The notes under the pieces are model-generated. The model was not told the origin of the DNA. It ran no database searches and was given only the letters and a program-made list of their open reading frames with translations. Positions 6,727-14,856 of a stretch of 30,130 nucleotides of DNA are shown in pieces. Within the stretch, counting starts at the first letter, position 1. Each line of letters starts with the position of its first letter. Source of the DNA: Rikenellaceae bacterium (GTDB taxonomy: Bacteria > Bacteroidota > Bacteroidia > Bacteroidales > UBA932); assembly GCA_900769905.1 (NCBI GenBank), contig CAAGIL010000157.1, positions 1-30,130 on the forward strand. The letters run 5' to 3'. The position numbers were made by a program, and so were the translations under genes.

Positions 6727-8937
6727 ATGGGTAAATTCGTTATCAAACAGGCAAAGGACGGACAGTTCTACTTCAACCTCAAGGCCACCAACGGTCAGGT
6801 GATCCTCTCTTCAGAGATGTACACCACCCTCAAGGCTTGCGAGAACGGTATCGCATCCGTCAAGAAAAATGCTCCGGAAGAGGGTCGCTACGACCTCAAG
6901 CAGTCCGAGAGCGGAAAGTTCCACTTCAATCTCAAGGCAGCCAACCATCAGGTAATCGGCTCCAGCCAGATGTATCAGTCCGAGGAAAGCGCAAAGAACG
7001 GCATCGCTTCCGTAATGAACAACGCTCCTGAGGCTGAGGTAGTAAATGAAATCGAAGGCAAGGAGGACGACGAGCCACAGTCAGCTGAGCCTGCTGCCGA
7101 GGCTGCTCCGGTAGTGGAGGAGGCCCCTGCAGTTGAGGCTCCGAAAGCAGAAGCTCCAAAGGCTGCAAAGAAGAGTACTCTCAACGCATCAGTCGCTCCT
7201 GAAGATTTCGACTGGGATGCTTTCGAGGGTTCAGACGTTTACGGTGGCGTTGACAAGGCTGCCATCGAGGAGGCTTACGACAAGACTCTCTCCAAGATCG
7301 TCGAGAACGACGTCGTAGAGGGTGTCGTTACCGCGATGAACAAGCGCGAGGTTGTCGTTGCCATCGGCGGCAAGAGCGAGGGTGTCATCCCGGTATCCGA
7401 GTTCCGCTATGATTCAGAGCTCAAGGTCGGCGACAAGGTTGAGGTTTATGTGGAGTCCGCAGAGGACAGGAAGGGCCAGCTCGTGCTCTCCCACCGCAAG
7501 GCACGCACCCTCAAGTCCTGGGACAGAGTCAACGAGGCTTTCGAGAAGGACGAGGTTGTAAAGGGCTTCGTGAAGACCCGCACCAAGGGCGGTATGATCG
7601 TGGACGTATTCGGTATCGAGGCTTTCCTCCCGGGTTCACAGATCGACATCAAGCCTATCCGCGACTACGACCAGTTTGTTAACCAGAACATAGATTGCAA
7701 GATTGTCAAGATCAATCAGGAGTTCCGCAATGTAGTTGTGTCCCACAAGGCTCTTCTCGAGGCAGAGCAGGAGCAGAAGAGGGCAGAGCTCATCGGCAAG
7801 CTTGAGAAGGGTCAGGTACTTGAGGGCGTTGTCAAGAACATCACCAACTACGGCGTATTCGTAGACCTCGGCGGTGTTGACGGTCTCATCCACATCACTG
7901 ACCTCTCCTGGGGCCGCATCAACCACCCTGAGGAAGTTGTTTCTCTCGACGAGAAGATCAAGGTCGTTGTACTCGACTTCAATGAGCAGCAGAAGCGCAT
8001 CGCTCTCGGTCTCAAGCAGCTTACTCCACATCCTTGGGAGAACCTCAATCCTGACCTCAAGGTCGGTGACAAGGTTAAGGGCAAGGTTATCCTCATCGCT
8101 GATTACGGCGCATTCGTTGAGATTGAGCCGGGTGTAGAGGGACTTGTACACGTTTCCGAGATGTCCTGGTCTCCAAGGCTCCACTCCGCCCAGGAATTCC
8201 TGAAGGTAGGTGACGAGGTTGAGGCTCAGGTACTTTCAATCGACCGCGAGGCCCGCAAGATTTCCCTCGGACTCAAGCAGCTCTCCGAGAACCCTTGGGA
8301 GAACATCCGCGAGAAGTATCCTGTAGGCAGCAAGCATAAGGCAAGCGTACGCAACATCACCAACTTCGGTGTGTTCGCAGAGCTTGAGGACGGCGTTGAG
8401 GGACTCATCCACATCAGCGACCTCAGCTGGAACAAGATCAAGCATCCTTCTGAGCTCGTTTCTGCCGGTGATGTCATCGACGTTCAGATCCTTGATTTCG
8501 ACGAGGCAAACCACAAGCTCAGCCTTGGACTCAAGCAGCTCACCCCTAACCCTTGGGACGAGATTGAGGCCAAGTATCCTGTAGGCTCAGTTGTTGAGGG
8601 AACCATCGCTTCCTTCACCGACAAGGGAGCCAACATCTCCCTCGACGGCAACGCTGAAGGCTTCGCTTTCACCCGTGAGCTCGTCAAGGAAGACGGCAAG
8701 CAGGCAACAGCAGGCGAGACCCTCCAGTTCAAGGTGATTGAGCTCCGTCGCTCTACCCGCCGCATCCTTCTCTCACACCTCCGCACCTATGCCGAGGTTA
8801 AGGAAAGGGCTGCTGCTGCAGAGGCAGAGAACACCAAGAAGGCAGTCAAGAGAGTTAATGCCAACGTTGAGAAGACCACTCTCGGCGACATCGACGCTCT
8901 TGCAGCCCTCAAGGAGAAACTCGAAAGAGGCGAGTAA
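6727..8937 (+). CDS. rpsA: Ribosomal protein S1 with two N-terminal DUF1508/YegP modules
   Basis: A 736-residue protein, longer than the roughly 550-600 residues usual for S1. Residues 1-50 and 51-101 are two tandem DUF1508 (YegP-like) repeats: each has K/Q..(S/D)GxF/YxFNLKAxNxQVI..S..MY followed by NGIASV..NAP. An acidic Ala/Pro/Glu-rich linker (about 102-150) follows, and then six S1 RNA-binding domains from about residue 192. Domains 3-5 are the most alike, each with NYGVFV/DYGAFV/NFGVFA, GLIHITDLSW-type cores and a final LGLKQL..(N/H)PW. The C-terminal GDIDALAALKEKLE is a tail I associate with Bacteroidetes S1. S1 binds mRNA and the 30S subunit during initiation. The frame is unbroken, and codon use is highly biased, as expected for an abundant protein. 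The gene heads a run with rnz, a glucosaminidase and mltG. DUF1508 function is not established. Confidence 0.9.
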   Translation: MGKFVIKQAKDGQFYFNLKATNGQVILSSEMYTTLKACENGIASVKKNAPEEGRYDLKQSESGKFHFNLKAANHQVIGSSQMYQSEESAKNGIASVMNNAPEAEVVNEIEGKEDDEPQSAEPAAEAAPVVEEAPAVEAPKAEAPKAAKKSTLNASVAPEDFDWDAFEGSDVYGGVDKAAIEEAYDKTLSKIVENDVVEGVVTAMNKREVVVAIGGKSEGVIPVSEFRYDSELKVGDKVEVYVESAEDRKGQLVLSHRKARTLKSWDRVNEAFEKDEVVKGFVKTRTKGGMIVDVFGIEAFLPGSQIDIKPIRDYDQFVNQNIDCKIVKINQEFRNVVVSHKALLEAEQEQKRAELIGKLEKGQVLEGVVKNITNYGVFVDLGGVDGLIHITDLSWGRINHPEEVVSLDEKIKVVVLDFNEQQKRIALGLKQLTPHPWENLNPDLKVGDKVKGKVILIADYGAFVEIEPGVEGLVHVSEMSWSPRLHSAQEFLKVGDEVEAQVLSIDREARKISLGLKQLSENPWENIREKYPVGSKHKASVRNITNFGVFAELEDGVEGLIHISDLSWNKIKHPSELVSAGDVIDVQILDFDEANHKLSLGLKQLTPNPWDEIEAKYPVGSVVEGTIASFTDKGANISLDGNAEGFAFTRELVKEDGKQATAGETLQFKVIELRRSTRRILLSHLRTYAEVKERAAAAEAENTKKAVKRVNANVEKTTLGDIDALAALKEKLERGE

Positions 8938-9722
8938 TGAACTTCACTCTAAAGATAATGGGCACGGCTTCGGCCATGCCCATTTCTGACAGAAATCCAA
9001 GCGCCCAGGTACTTTCAGTGCACGGGCGCTTGTTTCTTATCGATTGTGGCGAGGGTACCCAGCAGCAGCTCAGGCGTGCCCACGTGTCTTTCGTGAAAAT
9101 CGAAGCCATTTTCATAACCCACATACACGGAGACCATCTTTTCGGCCTTTTCGGCCTGCTCAGTTCAATGGCTATGTACGGCCGTACAGGGGACCTGGAC
9201 ATATATGGACCCAAGGCCCTGGGTTCCGTCCTGAAGTTTTATGAATCCTTCTTCGGCGAAGGGATGAATTACAATCTCGTCTTCCATCCTGTGGAATGTG
9301 ATGCTCCTCTCCTCATTCATGAATCCAGGAATGTCAGGGTAAGCGCCTTTCCTCTGCGGCACAAGATCGAATGCTACGGCTACCGCTTCGACGGAATTGC
9401 CTCCGAGCGTCATCCTGAGGTGCCGTCTTACGCATATTGCTCGGATACCGCAGCCTTCCCTGAACTCGCCGGGTGGGTGAAGGGTGTGAAACTGCTGTAT
9501 CACGAAGCTACCTATACTAAGGATATGGCCGACAAGGCCGCATTCCGCTGGCATTCCACTACCGGGGATGCCGCCCGTTGCGCAAAGGAAGCCGGTGCAG
9601 GGAAACTGCTGGTAGGCCACTATTCCTCCAGAATTGTGGATTTTGATGCCTATCTGCAGGAATGTAAGGAGATTTTCCCGGAATCTGTCGCCGTGCAGGA
9701 TGGCGATGTCTTCGATTTTTAG
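8937..9722 (+). CDS. rnz: Ribonuclease Z, shortened form
   Basis: A 261-residue metallo-beta-lactamase-fold nuclease, in the tRNA 3'-processing family. Visible motifs are IDCGEGTQQQL, the zinc-binding HIHGDH (His62, His64, Asp66, His67), LRHKIECYGYRF, YCSDTA, LYHEATY, WHSTTGDAA (the HST signature typical of RNase Z) and VGHYSSR. The family is usually about 300 residues. The segment normally between the GYxF and YCSDT blocks (about 45 residues, ending in a DGxxI-like strand) is reduced here to roughly 15. The N-terminal GTASAMPISDRNPSAQ is normal. The start ATG overlaps the S1 stop by one base (TAATG), indicating translational coupling. The missing segment might alter substrate handling; a related beta-lactamase-fold hydrolase is the alternative reading. 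Confidence 0.85.
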   Translation: MNFTLKIMGTASAMPISDRNPSAQVLSVHGRLFLIDCGEGTQQQLRRAHVSFVKIEAIFITHIHGDHLFGLFGLLSSMAMYGRTGDLDIYGPKALGSVLKFYESFFGEGMNYNLVFHPVECDAPLLIHESRNVRVSAFPLRHKIECYGYRFDGIASERHPEVPSYAYCSDTAAFPELAGWVKGVKLLYHEATYTKDMADKAAFRWHSTTGDAARCAKEAGAGKLLVGHYSSRIVDFDAYLQECKEIFPESVAVQDGDVFDF

Positions 9723-9735
9723 TATATTAGCACCG

Positions 9736-10674
9736 ATGAAAAAGTTACTTCTGATATTTTGTGCCGCCCTGCTCTCGATAGGAGCGAGCAACAACCCCAG
9801 GATAGACTACATCAACAAGTATTCTTCCCTGGCAATAAAGGAAATGAAGCGCACCGGAGTCCCTGCGAGCATTACGCTTGCCCAGGGCCTTCTGGAGTCG
9901 AATGCGGGTCAGTCATCTCTTGCAAAGAAAGGCAACAACCACTTCGGTATCAAATGCCATAACGACTGGAACGGCAAGACTATGAAAGTGGACGACAACG
10001 CCCCGAAGGAATGTTTCAGGGTGTATCCCAATGTCGAAGCCTCCTACCGCGACCATTCCGACTTCCTCCGAGGCCGCGACCGCTACAAGTCGCTCTTCGA
10101 GCTGAAGCCCGGTGACTACAAGGGCTGGGCCCACGGGCTCAAGAAGGCAGGCTATGCCACCGACCCTTCATATGCCACCAAGCTCATAGAAATCATCGAG
10201 GACTATGATTTGGCGCGTTTCGACAAGGGCGTGAAGGTGGAAGTCAAGCCTCCTCTCGAAATCGAGACTCCTGTGGTTGTGAAAGAGCCTCAATATCAGA
10301 AGCCTGAATATCACGAGTCGCTGCGTTTCTCCACCAGCCGCAAGACCTACACCCAGAACGGAGTGAAGTTCGTATATGCCGCAGCAGGGGAGACCTTCGC
10401 TTCCATTGCTGCTGCCAATGATCTCTTCCTCAAGGAGTTGCTCCGCTTCAATGACCTGGAGCAGGACCGCCCGCTCGTGGAAGGTGAGATGGTCTATATA
10501 GAAAGGAAGAAGGCCCAGGGTCCTGTCGCCAAATATGTGGTTGAAGGCGAGGGCGAAAGCCTCTACCAGATTGCCCAGCGCTTCGGAATGCGTCTGGCTG
10601 CCCTGCAGAAACTCAATATCCTTCTTTACGGCAAGACCCTTGAAGAAGGCGACACGGTAATACTCCGCAAGTAA
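9736..10674 (+). CDS. Exported glucosaminidase (GH73-like) with two LysM domains
   Basis: A 312-residue secreted protein. Residues 1-17 form a signal peptide (MKKLLLIFCAALLSIGAS). Residues 25-160 are a mannosyl-glycoprotein endo-beta-N-acetylglucosaminidase domain, with the probable catalytic Glu54 in ITLAQGLLESNAG, then NNHFGIKCHNDW and FRVYPNVEASYRDHSDFL as in GH73 peptidoglycan hydrolases. Two LysM peptidoglycan-binding domains follow at about 212-256 and 267-310, each ending in VEGEMVYI- or EEGDTVIL-type strands. The open frame reaches back to 9634 inside rnz, but only the ATG at 9736 gives a signal peptide. It lies 13 bp after rnz and 1 bp before mltG, so two cell-wall cleaving enzymes are co-transcribed with S1. 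Confidence 0.9.
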   Translation: MKKLLLIFCAALLSIGASNNPRIDYINKYSSLAIKEMKRTGVPASITLAQGLLESNAGQSSLAKKGNNHFGIKCHNDWNGKTMKVDDNAPKECFRVYPNVEASYRDHSDFLRGRDRYKSLFELKPGDYKGWAHGLKKAGYATDPSYATKLIEIIEDYDLARFDKGVKVEVKPPLEIETPVVVKEPQYQKPEYHESLRFSTSRKTYTQNGVKFVYAAAGETFASIAAANDLFLKELLRFNDLEQDRPLVEGEMVYIERKKAQGPVAKYVVEGEGESLYQIAQRFGMRLAALQKLNILLYGKTLEEGDTVILRK

Positions 10675-10675
10675 T

Positions 10676-11725
10676 ATGGCAGTCAGGACCAGACGAATAC
10701 TTCTCACCCTGCTTGCCCTGGCGGCTGTCCTCCTGGGCGGAACGGTCCTGCTGAGGCGCTGGCAGGATACCAGGCAGCCCAACATAAGCAGGAAGGTCGA
10801 GCTCTATGTCTATCCTTCAATGGGAGCGGAAGAGGTAGAGGAAGAACTCCTCTCAAGCGGAGCCGTACGCAATCCGAAGAGTCTCAGGCGCTGCTTCAGG
10901 GACAAGCAGGTGGACGAGTACATCCAGGCGGGGCATTATGTGATTCCGGCATCCAGCCCGAGCGTCTATGTGGCCAGGATGCTCAACAACGGCTGGCAGA
11001 CTCCTGTCAGGCTGACCCTTTCCGGCAATCTCCGCATAAAGTCGAACATAGCCGCGAAGATTGCTTCCCAGCTCCTTCTGGACTCTGCTCAAGTTCACAG
11101 TGCCCTGAATGACGATGCCCTGCTCTCCGAATATGGCACCAATTCCCGCGATGTCTTCTCCCTGCTCATCCCCGACACCTACGAAATATACTGGACTGCG
11201 TCCGTGAAGGATTTCCTTGCAAAACAGAAGTCCGCCAGCGACGCTTTCTGGACGGAGGAGCGCAGGAACAAGGCAAAGAAACTTGGCCTCAGCCCTCAGG
11301 AAGTCTCAACCCTCGCATCCATAGTCAAGGGAGAGACCAACCACGAACCCGAGATGCCGAAGATAGCCGGAGTCTATCTCAACCGCCTCAAGGCAGGCTG
11401 GCCTCTCCAGGCAGACCCGACCGTGGCATACTGCTTTGACTACAGTCTTACCAGAGTGCTCAACAAGCATCTTGAAGTGGACTCCCCGTACAATACCTAC
11501 AGGCATACCGGACTGCCTCCGGGACCTATATGCGTGCCGACAAAAGCTGCCCTGGATGCTGTGCTGAACCCGGATTTCGGGGGAGAGTGGGGAAAGGGGA
11601 ACTTCTATTTCTGCGCCAACGCCGACTTCTCCGGCACCCACAGTTTCGCGCGTACCCTTGCCGAGCACAACCGCAATGCTGATGCGTTCAGACGCGAACT
11701 CAACCGTCGCCAGAAGCAGAAATAA
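10676..11725 (+). CDS. mltG: Endolytic murein transglycosylase MltG
   Basis: A 349-residue YceG/MltG family protein. An N-terminal transmembrane helix (about 8-26) anchors it in the inner membrane. The catalytic domain carries LASIVKGETNH with the catalytic Glu220 (E. coli MltG uses Glu218), followed by GVYLNRLKAGWPLQADPTVAY, NTYRHTGLPPGPI and FYFCANADFSGTHSFARTLAEHN, which are family hallmarks. MltG cuts nascent glycan strands and sets their length during elongation. The start ATG lies 1 bp after the preceding stop. The stop is directly adjacent to the end of the convergent MBOAT gene. Confidence 0.95.
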   Translation: MAVRTRRILLTLLALAAVLLGGTVLLRRWQDTRQPNISRKVELYVYPSMGAEEVEEELLSSGAVRNPKSLRRCFRDKQVDEYIQAGHYVIPASSPSVYVARMLNNGWQTPVRLTLSGNLRIKSNIAAKIASQLLLDSAQVHSALNDDALLSEYGTNSRDVFSLLIPDTYEIYWTASVKDFLAKQKSASDAFWTEERRNKAKKLGLSPQEVSTLASIVKGETNHEPEMPKIAGVYLNRLKAGWPLQADPTVAYCFDYSLTRVLNKHLEVDSPYNTYRHTGLPPGPICVPTKAALDAVLNPDFGGEWGKGNFYFCANADFSGTHSFARTLAEHNRNADAFRRELNRRQKQK

Positions 11726-13501
11726 TCAGAACTGGAAATAGATGAAGGCCTGGAGGTCGGCAGTGATGAACTGGTATGCGAGCAGCACGGCCAGGACCAC
11801 CAGCAGTCCCATCAGCGGCAGGGGCAGAAGTGCGAAGTGTACCCTGTACCATTGCTTCCACTTTGCCGGAAGCCAGTGGATCACGAGGCCCAGAATCACG
11901 AGAACGAAAACTTTCCAGTAGCTCGCACATATTTCGGGAATCACGCTCATATCCCAGGCTGAGCCGATCTGATTCACCATATTGCGTGCCGTGCGCCAGG
12001 CGGTCTCGTTCGCGGTGGCAGGGTCAAGGTTGCTCCCGCTGCGGAAAAACAGGCGCGTGAAGGTGATGAAGGTGAAGGTCTGCGCCACGCCCCAGACATA
12101 TCCCAGCTTCTCGCAGCCCTTTCCCCCGCAGAACTTGTAAATGCTGCGCACCAGGGTCCCGAGGAACACGGCTGCGGCCCAGACGGCGAGAAGGTTCCAT
12201 ACCGGAGCAGGGGAGAAACGGCAGAGCGCGAAGAGCAGCAGGGTCACTGCTGCGGTCAGCAGCAGTCTCCAGTGATGCTTCATCCCCTTCCACAACTGAT
12301 AGACTATGAGCCCCAGTCCATTGAGCCCGCCCCAGATGATGAAGTTCCACGAAGCTCCGTGCCAGAGGCCGCCGAGCAGCATAGTCACGAAGCGGTTGGT
12401 ATTTGCAACTATGCTCTTGCGCGCATCCGGCTTGAAGCGGGCGAGCAGAAGCATGGCGACTGCCAGGAAGGCAAATATCGCCGGCACTACCCAGCCTCCG
12501 CTGAGCATAGCCGCGATTAGGGCGAAGAGGGCAATCCAGAACCAGGTACCGAAGCTGGCGTGCCTGTTTCCTCCCAGAGGGATGTAGAGATAGGACTTGA
12601 GCCAACGGCTGAGCGACATATGCCAGCGCCGCCAGAAGTCCTGGGGATTCGAAGCCTTGTATGGGGAATTGAAGTTCTGGGGCAGGTAGAAGCCCATCAT
12701 CATCGCCACTCCTATTGCTATGTCGGTGTAGCCGGAGAAGTCGGCATATACCTGAAGGGAGTAGCCGAACAGGGCCGCCAGGTTCTCAAAGCCCGTGAAC
12801 AGCAGGGGGTTGTCGAAGACCCTGTCAATGAAGTTCACGGCAATGTAGTCGCTGAGGATAATTTTCTTGAGAAGACCGTTCACCACCCAGAAAACCGCCG
12901 TTCCGAACTGCCTGCGGCTGAGGGAGAATTTCCTGTACAGCTGGGGAATGAATTCGCTGGCCCTGACTATGGGACCTGCCACGAGCTGCGGAAAGAAGCT
13001 CACATAGAAACCGAAGTCCAGAATGTTTCCCACCGGCTTCACGTCCTTGCGGTACACGTCCACGGCATAGCTTATAACCTGGAAGATATAGAAGGAGATT
13101 CCGACCGGCAGCACTATATTGTCCACGTGCAGCAAGTCCTTGCCGCTCAGCTCGTTGACTACATCACTGAAGAAGTAGGCATACTTGAACCAGCACAGCA
13201 GTCCCAGGTCTGTGCAGAGACTCAGGCAGAGCCAGAACTTGCGCTTCCAGCCCTCCTGTCCGGACATGCGCCGCGCAATCAGGAAGTCCGAGATTGTGAC
13301 GAACACCAGTATCAGCACCGACAGTCCGCTGGTCTTGAAATAGAAGAACAGGCTCACGAAGAAGAGGAAACTGTTCCTTAACAGACGCCTGTCCCCAATC
13401 AGCGCAAATACGGCATACACCAGGGCAAAGAAAGCCCAGAAATAGAACTGGGTGAACAGGAGCGGAGAGTTGGGGTCGAATGAGAAAATCCTTTCCATCA
13501 C
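11726..13501 (-). CDS. MBOAT family membrane O-acyltransferase (AlgI/DltB-like)
   Basis: A 591-residue polytopic membrane protein. The conserved MBOAT blocks are YADFSGYTDIAIGVA, the FWRRWHMSLSRWLKSYLYIP segment and the catalytic-His motif GGLWHGASWNFIIWG. AlgI, DltB and PatA relatives pass an acyl group across the membrane to a periplasmic partner that decorates a glycan. The start overlaps the stop of the upstream SGNH gene by 4 bp (ATGA), so the two form a typical transfer pair. At 591 residues it is longer than many AlgI-type proteins (about 470-520), with extra hydrophobic segments after the catalytic block. The acceptor (capsule, lipopolysaccharide or peptidoglycan) cannot be told from the sequence. 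Confidence 0.9.
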   Translation of the reverse strand: MMERIFSFDPNSPLLFTQFYFWAFFALVYAVFALIGDRRLLRNSFLFFVSLFFYFKTSGLSVLILVFVTISDFLIARRMSGQEGWKRKFWLCLSLCTDLGLLCWFKYAYFFSDVVNELSGKDLLHVDNIVLPVGISFYIFQVISYAVDVYRKDVKPVGNILDFGFYVSFFPQLVAGPIVRASEFIPQLYRKFSLSRRQFGTAVFWVVNGLLKKIILSDYIAVNFIDRVFDNPLLFTGFENLAALFGYSLQVYADFSGYTDIAIGVAMMMGFYLPQNFNSPYKASNPQDFWRRWHMSLSRWLKSYLYIPLGGNRHASFGTWFWIALFALIAAMLSGGWVVPAIFAFLAVAMLLLARFKPDARKSIVANTNRFVTMLLGGLWHGASWNFIIWGGLNGLGLIVYQLWKGMKHHWRLLLTAAVTLLLFALCRFSPAPVWNLLAVWAAAVFLGTLVRSIYKFCGGKGCEKLGYVWGVAQTFTFITFTRLFFRSGSNLDPATANETAWRTARNMVNQIGSAWDMSVIPEICASYWKVFVLVILGLVIHWLPAKWKQWYRVHFALLPLPLMGLLVVLAVLLAYQFITADLQAFIYFQF

Positions 13502-14856
13502 TTCCGCTTTCTGAGTTTGTAATGGTCGTAGTAAAGCAGGAAGGAGTCGCTGAACATCTCTCCCACCTTTTCGGAACCCCTGCGGGTGAAGTGCACGTGG
13601 TCGGAACCTGCCAGAGGAGGGTTGGAATTTACCCAGTCCACCATCGAGTTCCAGCCTCCCATCGCCCCGTAAAGGTCCCAGTATGCGGCCCCGGCAGCAT
13701 TGGCATTGACGCGCAGGGAGTCAATGTATTCCGGCAGTATGGGGTAGGTCTGGCGCTTTCCCTTCACGAGCGTGGACATGTCAGACGGGCCTATGAGCAC
13801 GATCTTCGCGTCCGGAGCCATTTTCCGGAGGTAGGCGATCTGCTTGCGCATCGCCTGGGCATAATTGGACACTGCCTTGGAATTGGTGGTGTACGGCACA
13901 CTGTTGCCGCCGTACTGGAGGATGATGAGGCGTACGTTCCCGTCCCGGTAGAAACTGCGCAGCTGCTCGGAGGAAATGGATGTGAACACCAGACCTGCGC
14001 AGCCGCGCATGGCCACGTTGTCCAGATGCACTCCCTTGCGTGAATCCAGCAGCACTCCGTACACATCGGCTTTCCCGGAAAGGGTAAGGCCGGCCCTGAG
14101 GCTGCTGTCCGGGAGCTCGAAAGTATAGCGGGCCAGAGTGTAGTCCCCTGAGGCGACTTGGGTCTTTCCTCCGCAACTCATACTGAACTCTCCGTCCACG
14201 TTGCCTATGAGCAGGCTCAGGCGGTCGAAAGGCATCAAGCCCTTGTCTTTGGAACGCATCTGCCTGAAACTCAGTTGTACAGTGCTGTCGATGCGTATAA
14301 AATCCCCGTATGGGCCGTACATGTTGTTTTCAGCCTTGTTGCCGAAGACCGAGAATCTCTCTCCCTCTCCGGAGGCATCGCATCCCATCCCGAAGGTGAA
14401 ATATTTCATTGCCGGCATCATTCCCTGTCCGTAGCCTCCGAATCGCTCCTGCAGGGCTTCGCGTATCTTGGAGCTTATGCGGTCCTCCTCTATCTGGGAA
14501 TCCCCGTAATGCACTATCCTCACTCCATTTTCCCCGGCTCCGTCAAGTGCCTCGAACAGGGCGTCAAAATACTCCGTATTCCCTTCGGGAAGGTAGAAGC
14601 GGGCAGGGTCGGACTCAAAAAAGTCTTCGAAACGGTTCTTCTCCGCCTCAGCTACGGCCGCCTTGCGCTGCTCTATGAGTTCTTCGGGCGAGAGCCGTAT
14701 CTCTTCCGCCTCTTCACCGCTCAGCATTTCCTGAAGGGAAGGGAAGCGTATGCTCATACCCGCGACCTGCCTCTCGCCCTCGGGGAAGAGGGCGCATACG
14801 CCTGCCAGGGCGGCGATTACCGAAAAAATGAAAATGAGGACCTGTGTTCTTTTCAT
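13498..14856 (-). CDS. Periplasmic SGNH/GDSL-like acyltransferase or esterase
   Basis: A 452-residue protein with an N-terminal signal anchor (KRTQVLIFIFSVIAALAGVC, about residues 2-21) and an SGNH hydrolase domain. Block I is VHYGDSQIEEDR with nucleophile Ser120; YGGNS supplies the Asn block and GSDHVHFTRRG near the C-terminus the Asp-x-x-His pair. The first block reads GDSQ rather than GDSL, as also seen in exported glycan-modifying relatives. A Glu-rich stretch (about 48-75) follows the anchor. The ATG at 14856 is preferred over the upstream ATG at 14895, which lies inside uvrB and would add 13 residues before the signal anchor. The start overlaps the uvrB stop by one base. The MBOAT neighbour suggests it moves acetyl groups to a surface glycan. 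Confidence 0.85.
   Translation of the reverse strand: MKRTQVLIFIFSVIAALAGVCALFPEGERQVAGMSIRFPSLQEMLSGEEAEEIRLSPEELIEQRKAAVAEAEKNRFEDFFESDPARFYLPEGNTEYFDALFEALDGAGENGVRIVHYGDSQIEEDRISSKIREALQERFGGYGQGMMPAMKYFTFGMGCDASGEGERFSVFGNKAENNMYGPYGDFIRIDSTVQLSFRQMRSKDKGLMPFDRLSLLIGNVDGEFSMSCGGKTQVASGDYTLARYTFELPDSSLRAGLTLSGKADVYGVLLDSRKGVHLDNVAMRGCAGLVFTSISSEQLRSFYRDGNVRLIILQYGGNSVPYTTNSKAVSNYAQAMRKQIAYLRKMAPDAKIVLIGPSDMSTLVKGKRQTYPILPEYIDSLRVNANAAGAAYWDLYGAMGGWNSMVDWVNSNPPLAGSDHVHFTRRGSEKVGEMFSDSFLLYYDHYKLRKRK

Noticed and set aside
7800..8560. Near-repeated DNA blocks (for example CTCAAGCAGCT recurring) within the S1 gene
   Set aside because: They encode the LGLKQL ends of successive S1 domains with the same preferred codons; this is protein repeat structure, not a mobile or regulatory repeat.
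9634..9735. N-terminal extension of the glucosaminidase
   Set aside because: It lies within rnz and would bury the signal peptide that starts at 9736.
12560..13381. A 273-codon plus-strand open frame opposite the MBOAT gene
   Set aside because: It is the complement of conserved MBOAT coding sequence, rich in His, Val and Glu, with no signal or motif.
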